Origin: Symsagittifera roscoffensis
Lineage: Eukaryota; Xenacoelomorpha; Acoela; Convolutidae
Length of the DNA: 64,000 nt
NCBI RefSeq assembly: GCF_963678635.1
Contig: NC_087070.1
Coordinates: forward strand, 10,576,539 to 10,640,538
Direction: 5' to 3'
Within the stretch, counting starts at the first letter, position 1. Each line of letters opens with the position of its first letter. Below are positions 45,641-58,297 of the stretch, piece by piece. The notes below the pieces were generated by a model. The model was not told the DNA's origin. It saw only the letters and a list, made by a program, of their open reading frames with translations, and ran no database searches. Position numbers and translations under genes: made by a program.

Positions 45641-46330
45641 GAATCACAGAAATTTTTTTCCAGACGGAAACTTTCAAGAACCTGGGAATAATAAAATTAG
45701 ACACTGGGAAAAGTAAATGTTCAGAACTACCTTGAGGACGAAAGGATCATGATTCAGTGCAACAATAGATACTGGAAGCCCCGCGTTATTTGTCAATGAA
45801 CGGACAGCAAACCCCTTAATAGCAAAAGATCCGAATTCAAATATCATTTCCTCAAATTAAAAAGCCATCACAACAGTATATGTGGATTACAAATCAAAAC
45901 CGATCAAATCGTTTGGAGCATTAGTGATTGACATATACTCGAACGGGTGGAGAATCAAGGGTACAAGCTTCCTAATGTCAGAGAAGAGGACCAGGTTTCT
46001 GTTAGCACTAGATCTCCAGCCAGAGTTAGGCATAGTTACAACCCAATTGAATCCTCCGTTGAACACGATAAGCGATGTATCGGAATTTGAAAAAGAATCA
46101 GAAAGAACACACCGTTGAAAGAATGTTTTATCAGGAAATTTGGCAATATGTTTCAAAGATTTGGCACCTCTAAGAATCATAAAATGCCCACATTATTCAA
46201 GTCGCCATTAATTCTCATTCAGGAAAAAGGGGAGAAGGGTACTCAACTACAAGCAAGCTCCGGTTGGAGGGGAAATTTAGTAAAAACGATTCAAGAGGGA
46301 CACATCAGAAACTAGATAATTGCACAAGCG
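45641..46330 (+). pseudogene. Protease and RT finger of the plus-strand gypsy element
   Basis: 45882-46118 reads as the end of a gypsy protease and its link to RT (SNGWRIKGTSFLMSEKRTRF, LLALDLQPELGIVTTQ). 46115-46315 is the start of RT (LFKSPLILIQEKGEKG, IQEGHIRN). The protease active site expected near 45700 was not read with certainty; the stretch 45690-45715 has LDTGKSK, a possible DTG. Confidence 0.55.
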
Positions 46331-46800
46331 ATTATTTCGTGTCTCCCTTAGTCGTCATCTCTAAAAAAATGACCCGGTAAAGTTAGCGATGGACAGGAAA
46401 CCTATGAAATACCAAATTTACCAGAAACAATTTCAGATTTTAAATCCATTAGAACTACCGAACTCAGCAGCCCAATTAAATACTTCCAAATGAGAAGGCA
46501 AAGTATGGTTCATCTCCCTCAATCTAAAGTACGCATTCATTGAATTACCATTAGATGATTTCGTAAGCAAACACTGCAACTGCAGAATCGTGTGCGGAGA
46601 GTTTACGGCCACATACAGGTTTATAATTTTGTTATGGCCTAACAGACAAGCCAAAGGAATTCCAGAAAACGATGGACAAAACAATTCGATGGAAATGTGT
46701 GCTAGTCTTGCAGAGCGTGTTCGGCATTTGGTACGAACCTTAAAACATATAGGTCGTTTTAGTCTTCAGACCCTTTGAGAAACCTTTCCAGACCAAATGA
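46331..46800 (+). pseudogene. Heavily decayed RT/RNase H stretch
   Basis: Short open pieces with no intact catalytic motif. It spans only about 470 bases where more than 1 kb of RT-RNase H is expected, so an internal deletion is likely. Confidence 0.4.
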
Positions 46801-47300
46801 AGAACATCAGTTAGACTTTGCAGGAAATTTTTTTGATCAAAGAGGAAAAAACTTTTCAGATTATTCGCAATCAACAGGTTCTCAAAATATCCATCTGCTC
46901 TTACATCCAGAAATTCAAGAATGAAAAAAATTATCAAGTTTTTAAACGATTTATCAGTCAACATAAATTTCTGCAGAATTTGAGGACGAATCAGTACTCA
47001 TTATTCAAAAACGCCATTTTAGCTGAGTTTTGTAAATCAAAAGGGATAAATCAAATATTACGCCCAGTTGGAGATCACCGCGACTGTGGTCTCTTTGAAT
47101 GGTGTATTCAGAAAATAAAACGGAAACAGAGTACATTGCAAATGGATCCGATGTTTGACAATAATTTTTCAGCAGTTAAAACTGTTTCCGAAGATATCCG
47201 AACCACACGGTTTAATATTTTCAAAAAATTGCCGTTTGAGCTTCACTATGGAGGTAAACCTAATACTGAATGGTCACCATTTAGAGACTAACTCATCAAT
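46801..47300 (+). pseudogene. Integrase core of the plus-strand gypsy element
   Basis: ORF 46818-47291 (157 codons) contains NLRTNQYSLFKNAILAEFC (about residues 61-79; the second catalytic Asp would be in an RTDQYS-type phrase and here is Asn), GINQILRPVGDH, then GLFEWCIQKIKRK with the catalytic Glu (about residue 100), and PFELHYGGKPNTEWS near the end. The phrase before it (LDFAGIFFD-like, near 46820 in another frame) gives the first Asp. The Asp-to-Asn change would abolish activity. Confidence 0.65.
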
Positions 47301-48795
47301 TCTGTAAAATGAGATCAGGAGATACTTGAAAGGTCGATGCTGAAAACGGAGGAGATCAGAGTGCCAGCGGATTCCAGGAGGAGACTGAAAGTGGCGAGTA
47401 AAGACCAGCAGAGACCCCCACTTAAGTTCAAGAAGTAGGCGGAAAAAACAAAGAGTGTCACTGCACTGAAAAATTTGGAAAGGAACCCGTTACTTGCAGT
47501 GAGTTTGAGGAGTGACTTGAATCAACCTTAAGATTCAGAGTTGAGTATGAAATGATAGTGCATAAACCGAAGTCAAAATCTTTGAAATCGATGCAATTCA
47601 CTATCCAGAGAAGGAGTTGATGTACAGAAAATTTTTGGATAGGAAGTCAGGAAAACCTCTATTCTAGGTTTTAATGGAAAAATCGTCAAAATATTATCTA
47701 TTTTATGGATAAAAGAAAGGTGATCGGAAAAAATCATATACAAATTAATTAAATAAAAATTCACCTTATCAAAATAATCAGATTTAGCTTGAAACAGGCC
47801 ATCAGCGAGCACTCCAAACAAAACTTCTGCATCAAAACCTACCAGCAACCCGAGCAGGCCAAGAGTAATACGTCCGTGAACATATGTATCAGCGGTAACA
47901 TCTTCATTAGACGGATCAGATACTGAGAACAAGACGGGACTATTCAAGAAACTGGGCCAGTTGTAGGAAAAAACGATGAGATTATATGCAACACTGGCGA
48001 AGATTGGGAAGAAACCACCACAAACATTGGCGTCGTGTTACGCCTTTTCACCTATTATTTTGCGCAATATACCAAGCGGAGGATAGGTAGACCTAACACT
48101 ATCATCGAGTAGCTTACCAAATCATGAGGTTGAAAAAGTACCTAGTGAGATTCCAGAAGGTGATGAGCCAAGGATTCAAGAAGCTGGACAAAATGTGCAG
48201 GCAGAAGAGTGCCCGATATCAATTATCCCAGTAGTCCAGACGAATCTGAACACTCTAACAAGGACGACGGAAATATCAGCGGAACGAAGGTCAGAGCAGA
48301 AACATCTGAAGACACTTCAAAGGTTACGGCGACAATTCAATAACAAATTAAAAGGCCGCGAGAAAGAAGACGTCGGACAAAGCCGAAATTCCAGTATCCA
48401 ACAGAGCGGGGAGAGAACCACATAGTTCCAGCAAAGACTGCGACAAAGACTCCCTCAAATAGGTTAACGCAAAATCTCAAATTATTTCAATAGGCAATAT
48501 GGGAGAAGTATTTAACAAACACATTTTTTCGGCAGTCTCCTCAAGCATTCGGTGAAGACAGTAAAAGAAAAGTCAAAAGAGATGTCGCAAAGACCAACGA
48601 TACCAATTTTGCACGAAGATCTTCCTACTTCTTCAGGGTCGAGGCCATCTCCATGTAGGAAAATGAGGAGAACAAAGTTTGCAGTATACAAACCAGATCA
48701 AACGCCGGGAAAAAATAACTGAAAATTTAACTTTTTAGAACATTTTTTTTGTTTATTGTTATTGAAATTGCATACGTTTTTCCGAGTGGGGTAAG
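47301..48795 (+). pseudogene. 3' region of the plus-strand gypsy element
   Basis: Charged, Glu/Lys/Gln-rich fragments in several frames (for example 48195-48425), consistent with a long C-terminal pol tail. No env-like domain was seen. Confidence 0.4.
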
Positions 48796-49069
48796 TGTGG
48801 TGCAGGTCAAATATCCACCAAATAAGTGTTAAGGGCTACGATAACATGGCCGCTATTCTATTATGCTATGTGAAGACAGAGGCCGTTCAATTAAGTCTAG
48901 AGATACGATTAAACTCAATGGTGCTAAAAGCAGCACTCTTTTGACAGCTTGTGAAAACTATAGTTGCTCAAACATATCGAATAGATTCTCTTATGTAAAT
49001 TTTAATTACTTACTATTATAATTCAACATTTTTATAGCAACTTTTAGATAAGATTTAAGTGATATCACA
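48796..49069 (+). repeat. 3' LTR of the plus-strand gypsy element
   Basis: Partner of 44217-44490, with TG...CA ends. The bases flanking the two outer edges (CCCGA at 44212-44216, CCCTG at 49070-49074) agree at three of five positions, at best a decayed target duplication. Confidence 0.8.
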
Positions 49070-52000
49070 CCCTGAAAATGCCAGATTTCCTCATTTGCGC
49101 TAGAAACTTCAATCCGCGTGAAAGAGATGGAAATAACAGAATTTGTAAAATTTTCATGCTGATATGACAATTTTGTCGCTGAGAGTGTTTCACCTCGTTT
49201 GAACAACTATTCTACTTAGCTCAATCGAGAAAGACTTCATTACGATGCAAAACCTAATTCAGATGAGGAATTCTGGCGTTTCAGACCCGGACTACAATAG
49301 AAAATCTTTGAAACTAAATATTGATATTTTCATAGTGTACCTTCGATTAGTTGCTCTTGGTCTATGTAAAATTTTTGCTGATAATCAAAACTACAAAGAT
49401 TTCAGAGATTAAGAAACTGAATTTTCGCTTAATTTGGTCCTCTAGTGTAGCAAATAGCAATCAAGTGGCAACTTTAAATTTTCTGAAGAAGCATTGATTA
49501 AAAGCTGGGAAAGCTTTAAGCGTTGAATTAGCAATGCGTGTTTGAATTTCTTACCCTAACAGCAATTTTAAGTGCTGAAATAGCATTGATTTTTGCAGTG
49601 CTTTTGTAGCGATAACTTTTGGTGGAACAATGTTTTTTGAATAAAGATTTTATTTACGTTTTGATTTTTTGATCAAAAGTTTCTGCTGTAGAAAAGTCTT
49701 TCACTATGGTGATGCATTAATACAAGCAAGTAATAGTCGCTATAGGAAAGATGTTTATTGCAAACTTGCAAAAAAGTTTCAATTGCAAAAAAGATCTCAG
49801 ATTCGCGCGGTAAAGTAAAAAGTAAATGTTCAGAAAAGATTTCACTTGAGTTAAGTTATTAAAATATTTGATTAATGTTTTCTAAAGCGCGCAAAAAAAA
49901 CGAGTTGGTGTGGCAATAATGCAAAAGAAAGTTGGCTTTTATGAACGGTGACAAATTTAAATTATGAACAAAAAATTTCGACAGCGAATGTTACTGTGAT
50001 TAAAACTTACGTTAAGAACATGCGAAGATTACGTTAAGAACATGCTTCGACGATTTGGGTTCACACAATCATTGGTCGGAGCATATTGTAGTAATGACAT
50101 TGAAATAATGGTCGGAGCATATTGTAATATTTAACAGCAGGTAATTAATTAATTTAAATTTCTCACTGTGTTTTTTTTCACAGTCTATTTTTTGATATTG
50201 AAAAAAAAAAAAACTTTTTTAAGCGTTTTTTTTTTCATACCAACTTTCGTTTTTGCTTCAGTGTATATTAATTGATTACTTGATTAGGAGGCCAAACTGT
50301 GCATTTTGTGGATTGTAAGGGGATTCCGCAACAAACATAAATCAGATTTGTCGCGGAATCCACAACATATCTATTTTTATTTATTTTCTCTGCTGTTTTG
50401 GATTCCACATACAAATAGCTAAAACACTGTGTTGCTCAAAATCACTTCAAAAACAGGCAACTTTGGGGAATCCGCAACAAAATGTTTGAAATCCGAAACC
50501 AGTTTGAGGAATCGATAATCAAATAATAATACATGAGTTCAGTAAGCTTAAGCTGGCGCGGAATCCGCAACTGTAAGGGGAATCCTCAAATTGTAAGCGG
50601 AATCCGCAAATTGTCTTTTCTACAGCCGGAGTCCAAAAATGTGCAAATGTTTGAAACCTTAGATTCACGGTGAATCAGTTCCTCTGACGACCAGTTTATT
50701 CATCTTAATGCGTCATTTTGATTTAAAAAATTTTCTACAGCAGAAAATTTCTTCAGATTCACGCTATTTTGAGTAATCTTTTTGAAAATGAGCAGCATTA
50801 CACAAATTGAAGCAAATTCAGGTTTTTAGTCTCTGAAAGCCAATTTTCAACCTCTAGGTCGGACAGAATTTACTTTGAATCTATTAAACCCGAAGGCAGC
50901 AAATGATCTAAGCTTCCCTCTCTGAAAAGATCAATTTTTAATTTGAAGCACTTACAAGTTTTCATCATCCGCACTAAGTTTTTTAGAAAACGTGAAGTTG
51001 TAAGAAACATATGAGTTTAGAAGAATTGTCAAACTGATTATTTCAATTTTCTCGCTGATAATGTTTCACGTCGCATCAACATCTTTTTTACTCGGCTTAT
51101 ACGAGAAAGAATTCACTACGATACAAAACTTAGTGCAGACGGTAAAAACTGATAAGTTTTTGTAGGCAAACTTTGGTAATTTCATAGAGTGCAGCTCTAA
51201 TCATTTGCTTTTAATCCATGTATAAGTTTCGTTCAAGTTACACGTGAAAGTTGTCCAAATTCAGCCTTGAAAAGGGGCATTTTAGAGAGAAAAACATGAA
51301 TTTGCGCTTAATTTTGTCCACTAGTTTACCACCTATGAAACCACGAATGTACAAATATAAACGCAAATTGAGGCTTTTACTCTCTAAAAAGCCTAAGTTT
51401 AAGTACCACTTTGGACAATGTTTACTTGTTTTGTTAAGAAAATTTTACATCGACCGACACCAAATGATATGAACTACCCTCTCTGAAAGTCTGTGTCATG
51501 TGAAAAGCATGAACTAATTAAAGTGAAGAAAAAGAGTGTGGACTAAAGTTGTTTGCGTAAAAGCCTAGTCATCGATAAAAAAGTGTATGCTCATCTCTGA
51601 TCAGTACTCTTATTCTCACTGTTGAAACATCGCTAATACATAACTTCTTTAAAGTTGTAATTTTCATGTTTATCGTTTTTTACGGGTATGAAAATACCAG
51701 TTTTCACCCCCGAAATAAGTTTTTCCAATTCGCGTGAAGTTGTAGAAAACAGCTGAGTTTACTAAAATTTCCACTCTGATTATTTCAATGTTCTCGCTGA
51801 GAATTTTTCAGGTCGCATGAACAACTTTTTTATTTCGTTTATTCGAGAAGAGTTCCCAGCGATGCAAAACCTAGCGCAGAAGATGAAAACTGGCAGTTTC
51901 AGGCCCTGAAAAAACTGCTAAGAGCATCAAATTAAAAATTGAGACTTTCAGATTGGGTAGTTCATGTCATTTGCTGTCGGCCGATGTAAAGGTTTTGTTG

Positions 52001-52700
52001 AAACTTCACGTAAATATTGTCCAAAATGGTTCTTAAATTTGGCTTTGTGAAGAGTTTAAATTTGCATCTTATTTTGTCCACTAGGGTATCAATATTTGTT
52101 TTCATTGGCTTACCAATGTAATTTTGGTTTGAAAATGCCAGTTTTCCTCATTTGCACTAAATTTTGCATCGCAGTGGAATCTTCTTTTGAATGACTGGAG
52201 CAAAAAAATGTTCATGAGACGTGAAACATTCTCAGCGATAAAATCGAAACAAGCAGTGTGAAGTTTTTACTAAACTCGGACTTTTCTTACTTTTTCACAT
52301 GAAGAAGAAAAAACTTAAAGTAAATAAGGAAAGTTTGCAGTCTCAGATCTGGATTACAGTTGTAGGTCATCAAAAATAGTTATTGATAGTTTCACAGAGG
52401 GTCTGATCATTTGGTCTTTGTTTGTGCTCTGAACTTTGAAAAAAATGTTGTCCAAAATGGACATTGAAATCCTCAATTTGCATTTAATTTTTTCCCAATG
52501 CTGTGTCATGTGAAAAGCATGAAATAAAAAAAGTGTAGAAAAAGAGTTTGAATAAAAATTGGTCGTTTAAGGACCTAGTCATTGATAAAACAGTGTATGC
52601 TTATCTCTGATCAATTTTGTTATTCTCACTGTTGAAACATCGCTATTACATAGTTTCTTTAGTGAACGAAAATTGCTCAATAGTTTTTGATGGTTGTTGA
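49070..52700. repeat. Field of diverged dispersed repeats
   Basis: A roughly 200 bp sequence with CTCGCTGA(G/T)A(A)TGTTTCA and GATGCAAAACCTA(G/A) landmarks occurs four times: 49075-49290 (+), 50985-51160 (+), 51700-51910 (+) and 52125-52300 (-). A second sequence starting CTGTGTCATGTGAAAAGCATGAA is duplicated directly at 51491-51652 and 52501-52661. The ORF 51251-51472 lies across these repeats. No gene seen. Confidence 0.62.
50284..50640 (+). mobile_element. Partial TIR element with GCGGAATCCGC array
   Basis: Begins TAGGAGGCCAAACTGTGCATTTTGTGG and follows the right arm of the 56713-57316 element for about 350 bp, including GCGCGGAATCCGCAACTGTAAG. The other half and second TIR are missing. 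Confidence 0.7.
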
Positions 52701-55700
52701 AAATTAAGTCATATCCTACTTAATAACACCAAATCACCCCCAAAAATAAACAAACTTAAGGCTAGAATAGCCAATTTTCATTGTTGGTTATTACTCGGAA
52801 CTCAGCCCAGTTTTCCAGAACAACTGTGATACTTAAATTCTAACACTTATTTTAGACGAAACGATAAGCACAGTTTGTTCTCAAAATCGCTCAAGAAATT
52901 GATCAAAAGTCACCTACCTGCACCATGGATTCTAATCAATTATAATGGGTTCCCGAGACAAAAACAATCCATTACAATCCATTAAAGATGTAAAATTTAG
53001 ACCACGAAATCGATTATATTCCCATTATAATCGATTATTTTTGAAACAAAAAACTTCATTATAATCCATTATAATCGATTGTAAACAATTACTTTGGCAC
53101 TGAAACCTATTGTTTTTGCCAAGATAATCCATTATAAAATCCAGTTTTATCTCTTTATCAGTCATTTCTGATAGACTTGAGCTTTTTGCTGGCACAGGAA
53201 GCTTAAAACTCCTACTAATATTTTCAGGAAATCATTTGATTAGCGCAGAGATATGAAGGATTTTTTCAAAGTGAAGAATTAAAGCTGCTTATAAAACGTT
53301 TGTTATTCAATAAGGTTCCCAAATTCAAGATTTCATAAAAGCTGCGGTTTTTTAGCCATTAAAATAAAACTTTGAAACTACAGCTCGTGGCAGACTTTGA
53401 GATATTAGAAAACTGATTTACAAAGTATTTTTTTTTGCTTTTTGTACTCAAGTCAGGTTTATATTACGAAAAGTGCCACATGAACTGTTTTTTTGAATTC
53501 AAAAAATTATTCAACAACTTTAAGAAAAAACTATTAGCATTATGATAAAGATGTTTTTGTCTACGTTTCAGTTGCGGAAAAATCTGCAAAAAAGTTCGGA
53601 TTGTCTACAAGAGCAACGATCACTAATTCAATAAAATATCTGTTGCAGTAGCAATTTTTTTGGTTTGCAATATCTGTATTCTATTTTGGCTGAGCTTAAT
53701 TCACTCTAATTTTTTCTATTACCTACATAAACTTATAAGATCAAACTTACCAAAGTTCACATGATTCGTAAATTTTTGTTCACATGATTCTTTGAGAGCT
53801 TTACCATTCTTTCAAAAATGTTATGTTTGCAGCGATGTAGCTCATTCGCTCACGCAACAAAAACCTTCAAAAACCTACAATTCAATATTAATAAAATTTT
53901 GAAAAATTTACTTCTTACGGAAAAATAACATTAATTACACAAATTTCCCAAAACATTTTTTTATAACAAAAATTTGTTTCTTTAAAACTGAAATCTTGTT
54001 TTTTGACTTCAAAATTCAAACTTAACAAACAAAAATAGCCAAATCAATTCTAAAACTTTTTCGAAAGACAACTGTGTATCACACAATGTTCACATAGGAA
54101 AAAAAAAAGATTCTTTTTTTTTTCAATCCAAGTTACCAAAAATCTCTGAAAAGGCTGAAAAATAAGCGCTTGAAGTTCAAGGTCTGAAACTTTTTGAGCT
54201 TAGAAAATTGGTAATAAAACTTTGACTTTCCAATTATGCACAACTCATTGCACAACTAAAATCTTTCGAGTAGTATTTTGATGATATTGCGTTGTTTTAA
54301 CTTAAATTTCCACTTAAATTGATCGCAACAAAACTTCAATTCAATATAAAACAAATATAAGACAAAACATTTTAAAACATGTTTGCTGAGGTCAAAAGTA
54401 GTCAGAAACGTTAATTAAGACCGGAGGAATCGAATATGAGTTTTTTTATTTTCTAGAGCAACGTCGATAATATTCTTCTACAATCAAACCCTTCAAACAA
54501 AGCCGAGGTTTTTTTTATTTGAAAATTTTTGGGTTAATCTTATTCGATGTTCCCTTTAGTCAAACATAAAATGCGACTATTATTGGCACTCAAAAAATTT
54601 AAAAGGTCTTTGTTCTAAGCGAAAATCAAATTGCCACCATTTTTTATTCAATGGTTTTTAAGAAAAACACTTTTTTGTCCCAAGAAATATTGTACCTAAA
54701 GCTAATTGCAAATGTGAATTAGGAAAATTGTTTAAAATATTTAATTATGCCCCAACTATTAATTCTTTTCCAAAAGCATTTTGATCGTAACAAAGGGATA
54801 AGAATTTTGTTTCAGATTTTTTGTTTTAATTAGGAACAAAAACGGAAACATAAATTATTGTTGCATGACATTTCAAATATTTTTAAAATTACCTTGAATG
54901 TTTCAAAACCTTATGTACCCTAAATAATGCAAATATGCCTTCGCATAATTGCTTGTAGTGGTTTGTTAATAAAGTCAAAACTTAATAGGCCAAACTGTCA
55001 AGTAATTTCAAGAATCACTTGATTGTGACAAGATATATGAATGTTTGCCTTAGCACTATTGCTTCAACTAGACATTTTTTTCAAAAACGAATTGTAATTT
55101 GCCACAAATTATCAATTGAATTCGTTGTTTTTTGAAGTCAATTAATTTTCGTTGCCTTACTATTTGAAGAGTGTAGATATTTTAAACGAATATGATTTTG
55201 ACAAAATTACTAATTATCAAAATTCACTGGATATTTTCTGGGGTTTTGTGCCTTAGGATAAGCATGTGTGCCTTAAAATAATTTTCAAGTAGGTCAAAAT
55301 TTCAAGTAAAAGTTAATTGGGCCATTTTACCAATTTTCAAATTAAATTTTATAGAAGGATAGACATATCTTTGCAAAAAATAATTAATTTGCCACAGTAT
55401 ATTACTTATTTTCAGCAGTCATATAATTGTTTCAGGATTTTATGTTCCTTAGCAAATTGACTTTAATTAGGTAACTATTGAAAAAAAAATTTAAGTCATC
55501 ACAATTTATCATTATCATTTAGTTCCAAAAGTCACCTGATTGAGACATTAGGATAAGCAAGTGTGCTTCAGCCTTTTTGCTATAAAAATGTACACTTACC
55601 CAAAAAAAAAAAAAACTTAAATTGCGAAAACAAAAACTTAAAAATTTTTCAAGATATAACGGTAGTGGCACATCTGCCCAGTTCTGAAATTATGATGTGA

Positions 55701-55800
55701 AAATCTGATCTAACCAATAGTTTTATTCACTAAAGAGTCGGAGTAGACAAGGTCGGGTTTGGATCAGATATGATCAGACCTGGTTAAGACATGTTCAAGT
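52700..55800. other. AT-rich intergenic DNA
   Basis: 52925-53140 is a cluster of CCATTATAATCGATTATAAT-like words. Around 54985 a remnant TAGGCCAAACTGTCAAG resembles the end of the TIR family. No gene. Confidence 0.4.
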
Positions 55801-55817
55801 CTGAAAAAATTGAAACT

Positions 55818-55947
55818 TATATAGCTGTAACGTGAATTTTGTTGGCAAATTGATTTTGTAACGCGAATTTTGTAACGTGAGTTTTGTAACGTGAATTTCA
55901 TCACTCCAAATAGCTGTATCGTGAATTTTGTTGGCAAATTGATTTTG
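55818..55947. repeat. Direct duplication at the edge of the giant palindrome
   Basis: TAGCTGTAACGTGAATTTTGTTGGC... at 55818-55857 recurs at 55911-55950. Between the copies lie three short GTAACG(T/C)GAATTTT units. Confidence 0.6.
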
Positions 55948-56402
55948 TTGCGGATTCCCCAACGAGCGAATATAGGTAGTTGTTCCGGATTCCGCAAACT
56001 TAAGAGGATTTCACAAATGTAATTATATTCCGCACTTTTATGCGGATTTCGCTTACAAGTTGTGGAATCCGCTAACAATTTGCGAGTCCGCTTACAGTTG
56101 CGGATTCCACTTACAGTTGCGTATTCCGCGACAGACTAAGTTTATGAAACACATATATTATTATTTGTTCATTGATTCCACAAACTGGTTCCGGATTCCA
56201 CACATTTTGTTGCGTACTCTGCAAAGTTGCCAGTTTTTGGAGCCATTTTGAGCAACACAGTGTTTTAGCTATTTGTCCGTTGAATCCAAAACAGCAGAGA
56301 AGATCAAAGAAAAATAGCGATGTTGAGGATTCCGCGACAAATCTGATTTTCGCCTGTTGCGGAATCCGCTTACAATTCACAAAATGCACAGTTTGGCCTT
56401 GT
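55907..56402 (-). mobile_element. TIR element, left inverted copy
   Basis: Reads on the minus strand from AAGGCCAAACTGTGCATTTTGTG at 56402. Its far end is lost: the copy stops matching at 55907. Contains the same GCGGATTCC/GGAATCCGC arrays as its mirror image. Confidence 0.72.
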
Positions 56403-57208
56403 TATGATGCCCGATAAATTTTAATGTGGAGTCACATTCGACCCCAAACCATTTTTCCTCGAAATTTCCAAATAACAGCGAAAAGGAACTCATCATGACA
56501 GCTCCTTGCAGTCACTTTCACAGATCAATTGAGCAATCTCTCCCCCCCCCCCCACGCGAGAATGGGGGTGGGGAGAGATTGCTCAATTGATCTGTGAAAG
56601 TGACTGCAAGGAGCTGTCATGATGAGTTCCTTTTCGCTGTTATTTGGCAATTTCGAGGGAATATGGTTTGGGGTCGAATGTGACTCCACACTAAAATTTA
56701 TCGGGTATCATAACAAGGCCAAACTGTGCATTTTGTGAATTGTAAGCGGATTCATCAACAGGCGAAAATCAGATTTGTCGCGGAATCCTCAACATCGCTA
56801 TTTTTCTTTGATCTTCTCTGCTGTTTTGGATTCCACGGACAAATAGCTAAAACACTGTGTTGCTCAAAATGGCTCCAAAAACTGGCAACTTTGCAGAGTA
56901 CGCAACAAAATGTGTGGAATCCCGAACCAGTTTGTGGAATCCATGAACAAATAATAATATATGTGTTTCATAAACTTAATCTGTCGCGGAATCCGCAACT
57001 GTAAGTGGAATCCGCAACTGTAAGCGGACTCGCAAATTGTTAGCGGATTCCACAACTTTTAAGCGAAATCCGCATAAAAGTGCGGAATATAATTACTTTT
57101 GTGGAATCCGCTTAAATTTGCGGAATCCGGAACAACTACCTATATTCGCTCGTTGGGGAATCCGCAACAAAATCAATTTGCCAACAAAATTCACGTTACA
57201 GCTATTTG
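55907..57208. repeat. Giant 1.3 kb palindrome
   Basis: The left arm from 55907 (CAAATAGCTGT) is the near-exact reverse complement of the right arm ending at 57208 (ACAGCTATTTG). The axis is near 56557, inside CTCTCCCCCCC...GGGGTGGGGAGAG. The inner 270 bp (56433-56700) is one inverted sequence; the outer parts are the two inverted copies of the TIR element. The loop is at most a dozen or so bases. Confidence 0.9.
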
Positions 57209-57316
57209 TAAGTGGAATCCACTTACCTTTTGGAATATGTTTAAAGACTTGTCTCTGGAATCCAGGAACATACAGACACAAAATTATGCACCTATCCAGT
57301 GCACAGTTTGGCCTCG
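56713..57316 (+). mobile_element. TIR element, right copy with both ends (about 600 bp)
   Basis: Left end ACAAGGCCAAACTGTGCA, right end TGCACAGTTTGGCCTCG followed by TA. Internal arrays of GCGGAATCCGCAACTGTAAG lie around 56985-57120. Non-coding: the ORFs across it (56726-57004, 57037-57330) mirror those of the inverted copy and are artefacts. Confidence 0.75.
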
Positions 57317-57325
57317 TAGTAAGGA

Positions 57326-58296
57326 TTTGAACTCGGAAAAATTATTCAATTAGTTATTATAGCCAAAGAAGATCGCTAAGATCGAGGAAGAATTCAACTC
57401 TAATTTCGAAATTCGAGTCGATATTTAAAAAAAAAAGGCAGAATTTGCAAAAAAGATCAGTTTTTTTTTCATGTCGTCTCATGGATAAAAAAGCAAATTT
57501 GATGCCTTTAATTTGCGATCACTTAATTGGCGAGTTGGGTCATCTCACAGCTCAATACTCATTTTGGGACCCAGCAGTCGAGCCCGAATTTGCGCCTGTT
57601 TGCAATAAAAAATACCGAGGCACGCCTTTTTGCGGCTAACTGGGAAACTTCTTATTGTTTTTGCAGTTTTCAGTTACAAGTTTGTGTCAATTCAGAATGC
57701 TTAAGAACTTTGGATTTTTGATGATAGAAATTGACAAAACCGGAAAAATAAGTTTTTTAATTTGAAGGCCGTTTAAGTGAAAAGAGCACGTTTTTTTCAT
57801 ATAATGATAATTAAACTTAACAAATCTTGAAACGGAGATGTTCTTATTCACATTCATAATACTATACTACGAATGATTTCTGATAAAATCGACTGTTTTT
57901 GATTCAACTGCAAAGTCATTTGGCGGAATCAGAAGTCACCTGACGGAAATGCACAAACCTAAATCAAACAAAAAATGAAATCGTAAAGAAACAATGGAAA
58001 CTAAGTCTGCAATTTTACTTGGTACGTTGTTCTATCTTTTATTGTACAGAACAGTTACACCATGCTGAAACCCCTAGTTCTTAAGTCATCGATTGTGCAA
58101 TCCTTTTTTTTCAAAACAATCGTATTTGTTCATTATACAGAGAACGGTTTTATTATATCAGCATTTCTTTTAATGGAGCGATAATAAATCAGTGATTAAA
58201 ACCTAAAAACTTCTTGCAAAATCTCCAATGCCTTCATTATCTTTAATGTATCTCAAATGGCAGTGTTAGCTCATTAACCTTGTACAATCTAATAAT
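57326..58296. other. AT-rich DNA with an unassigned ORF
   Basis: 57445-57639 is a 64-codon ORF of fairly balanced composition (for example LICDHLIGELGHLTAQYSFW); it has no recognisable domain or splice context. Nothing else is seen. Confidence 0.3.
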
Positions 58297-58297
58297 C

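Larger units (their letters stand above)
44217..49069 (+). mobile_element. Ty3/gypsy LTR retrotransposon, plus strand, decayed
   Basis: 4.85 kb with 274 bp LTRs. On the plus strand it has gag, a damaged zinc knuckle, protease, an RT fragment and a readable integrase. Most domains are split by stops and frameshifts. It resembles the minus-strand gypsy element at 31220 in its RT finger block but differs in its LTRs and keeps an integrase. Confidence 0.78.

Noticed and set aside
47573-47947. Minus-strand ORF of 124 codons
   Set aside because: It lies antisense in the 3' part of the plus-strand gypsy element, has no recognised motif, and the element reads on the other strand.
55764-57330. Several ORFs of 60-104 codons on both strands, two of which give nearly the same protein in mirrored positions
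   Set aside because: They lie in the two arms of the palindrome; the matching text is a consequence of the inverted repeat, and the TIR element is non-coding.
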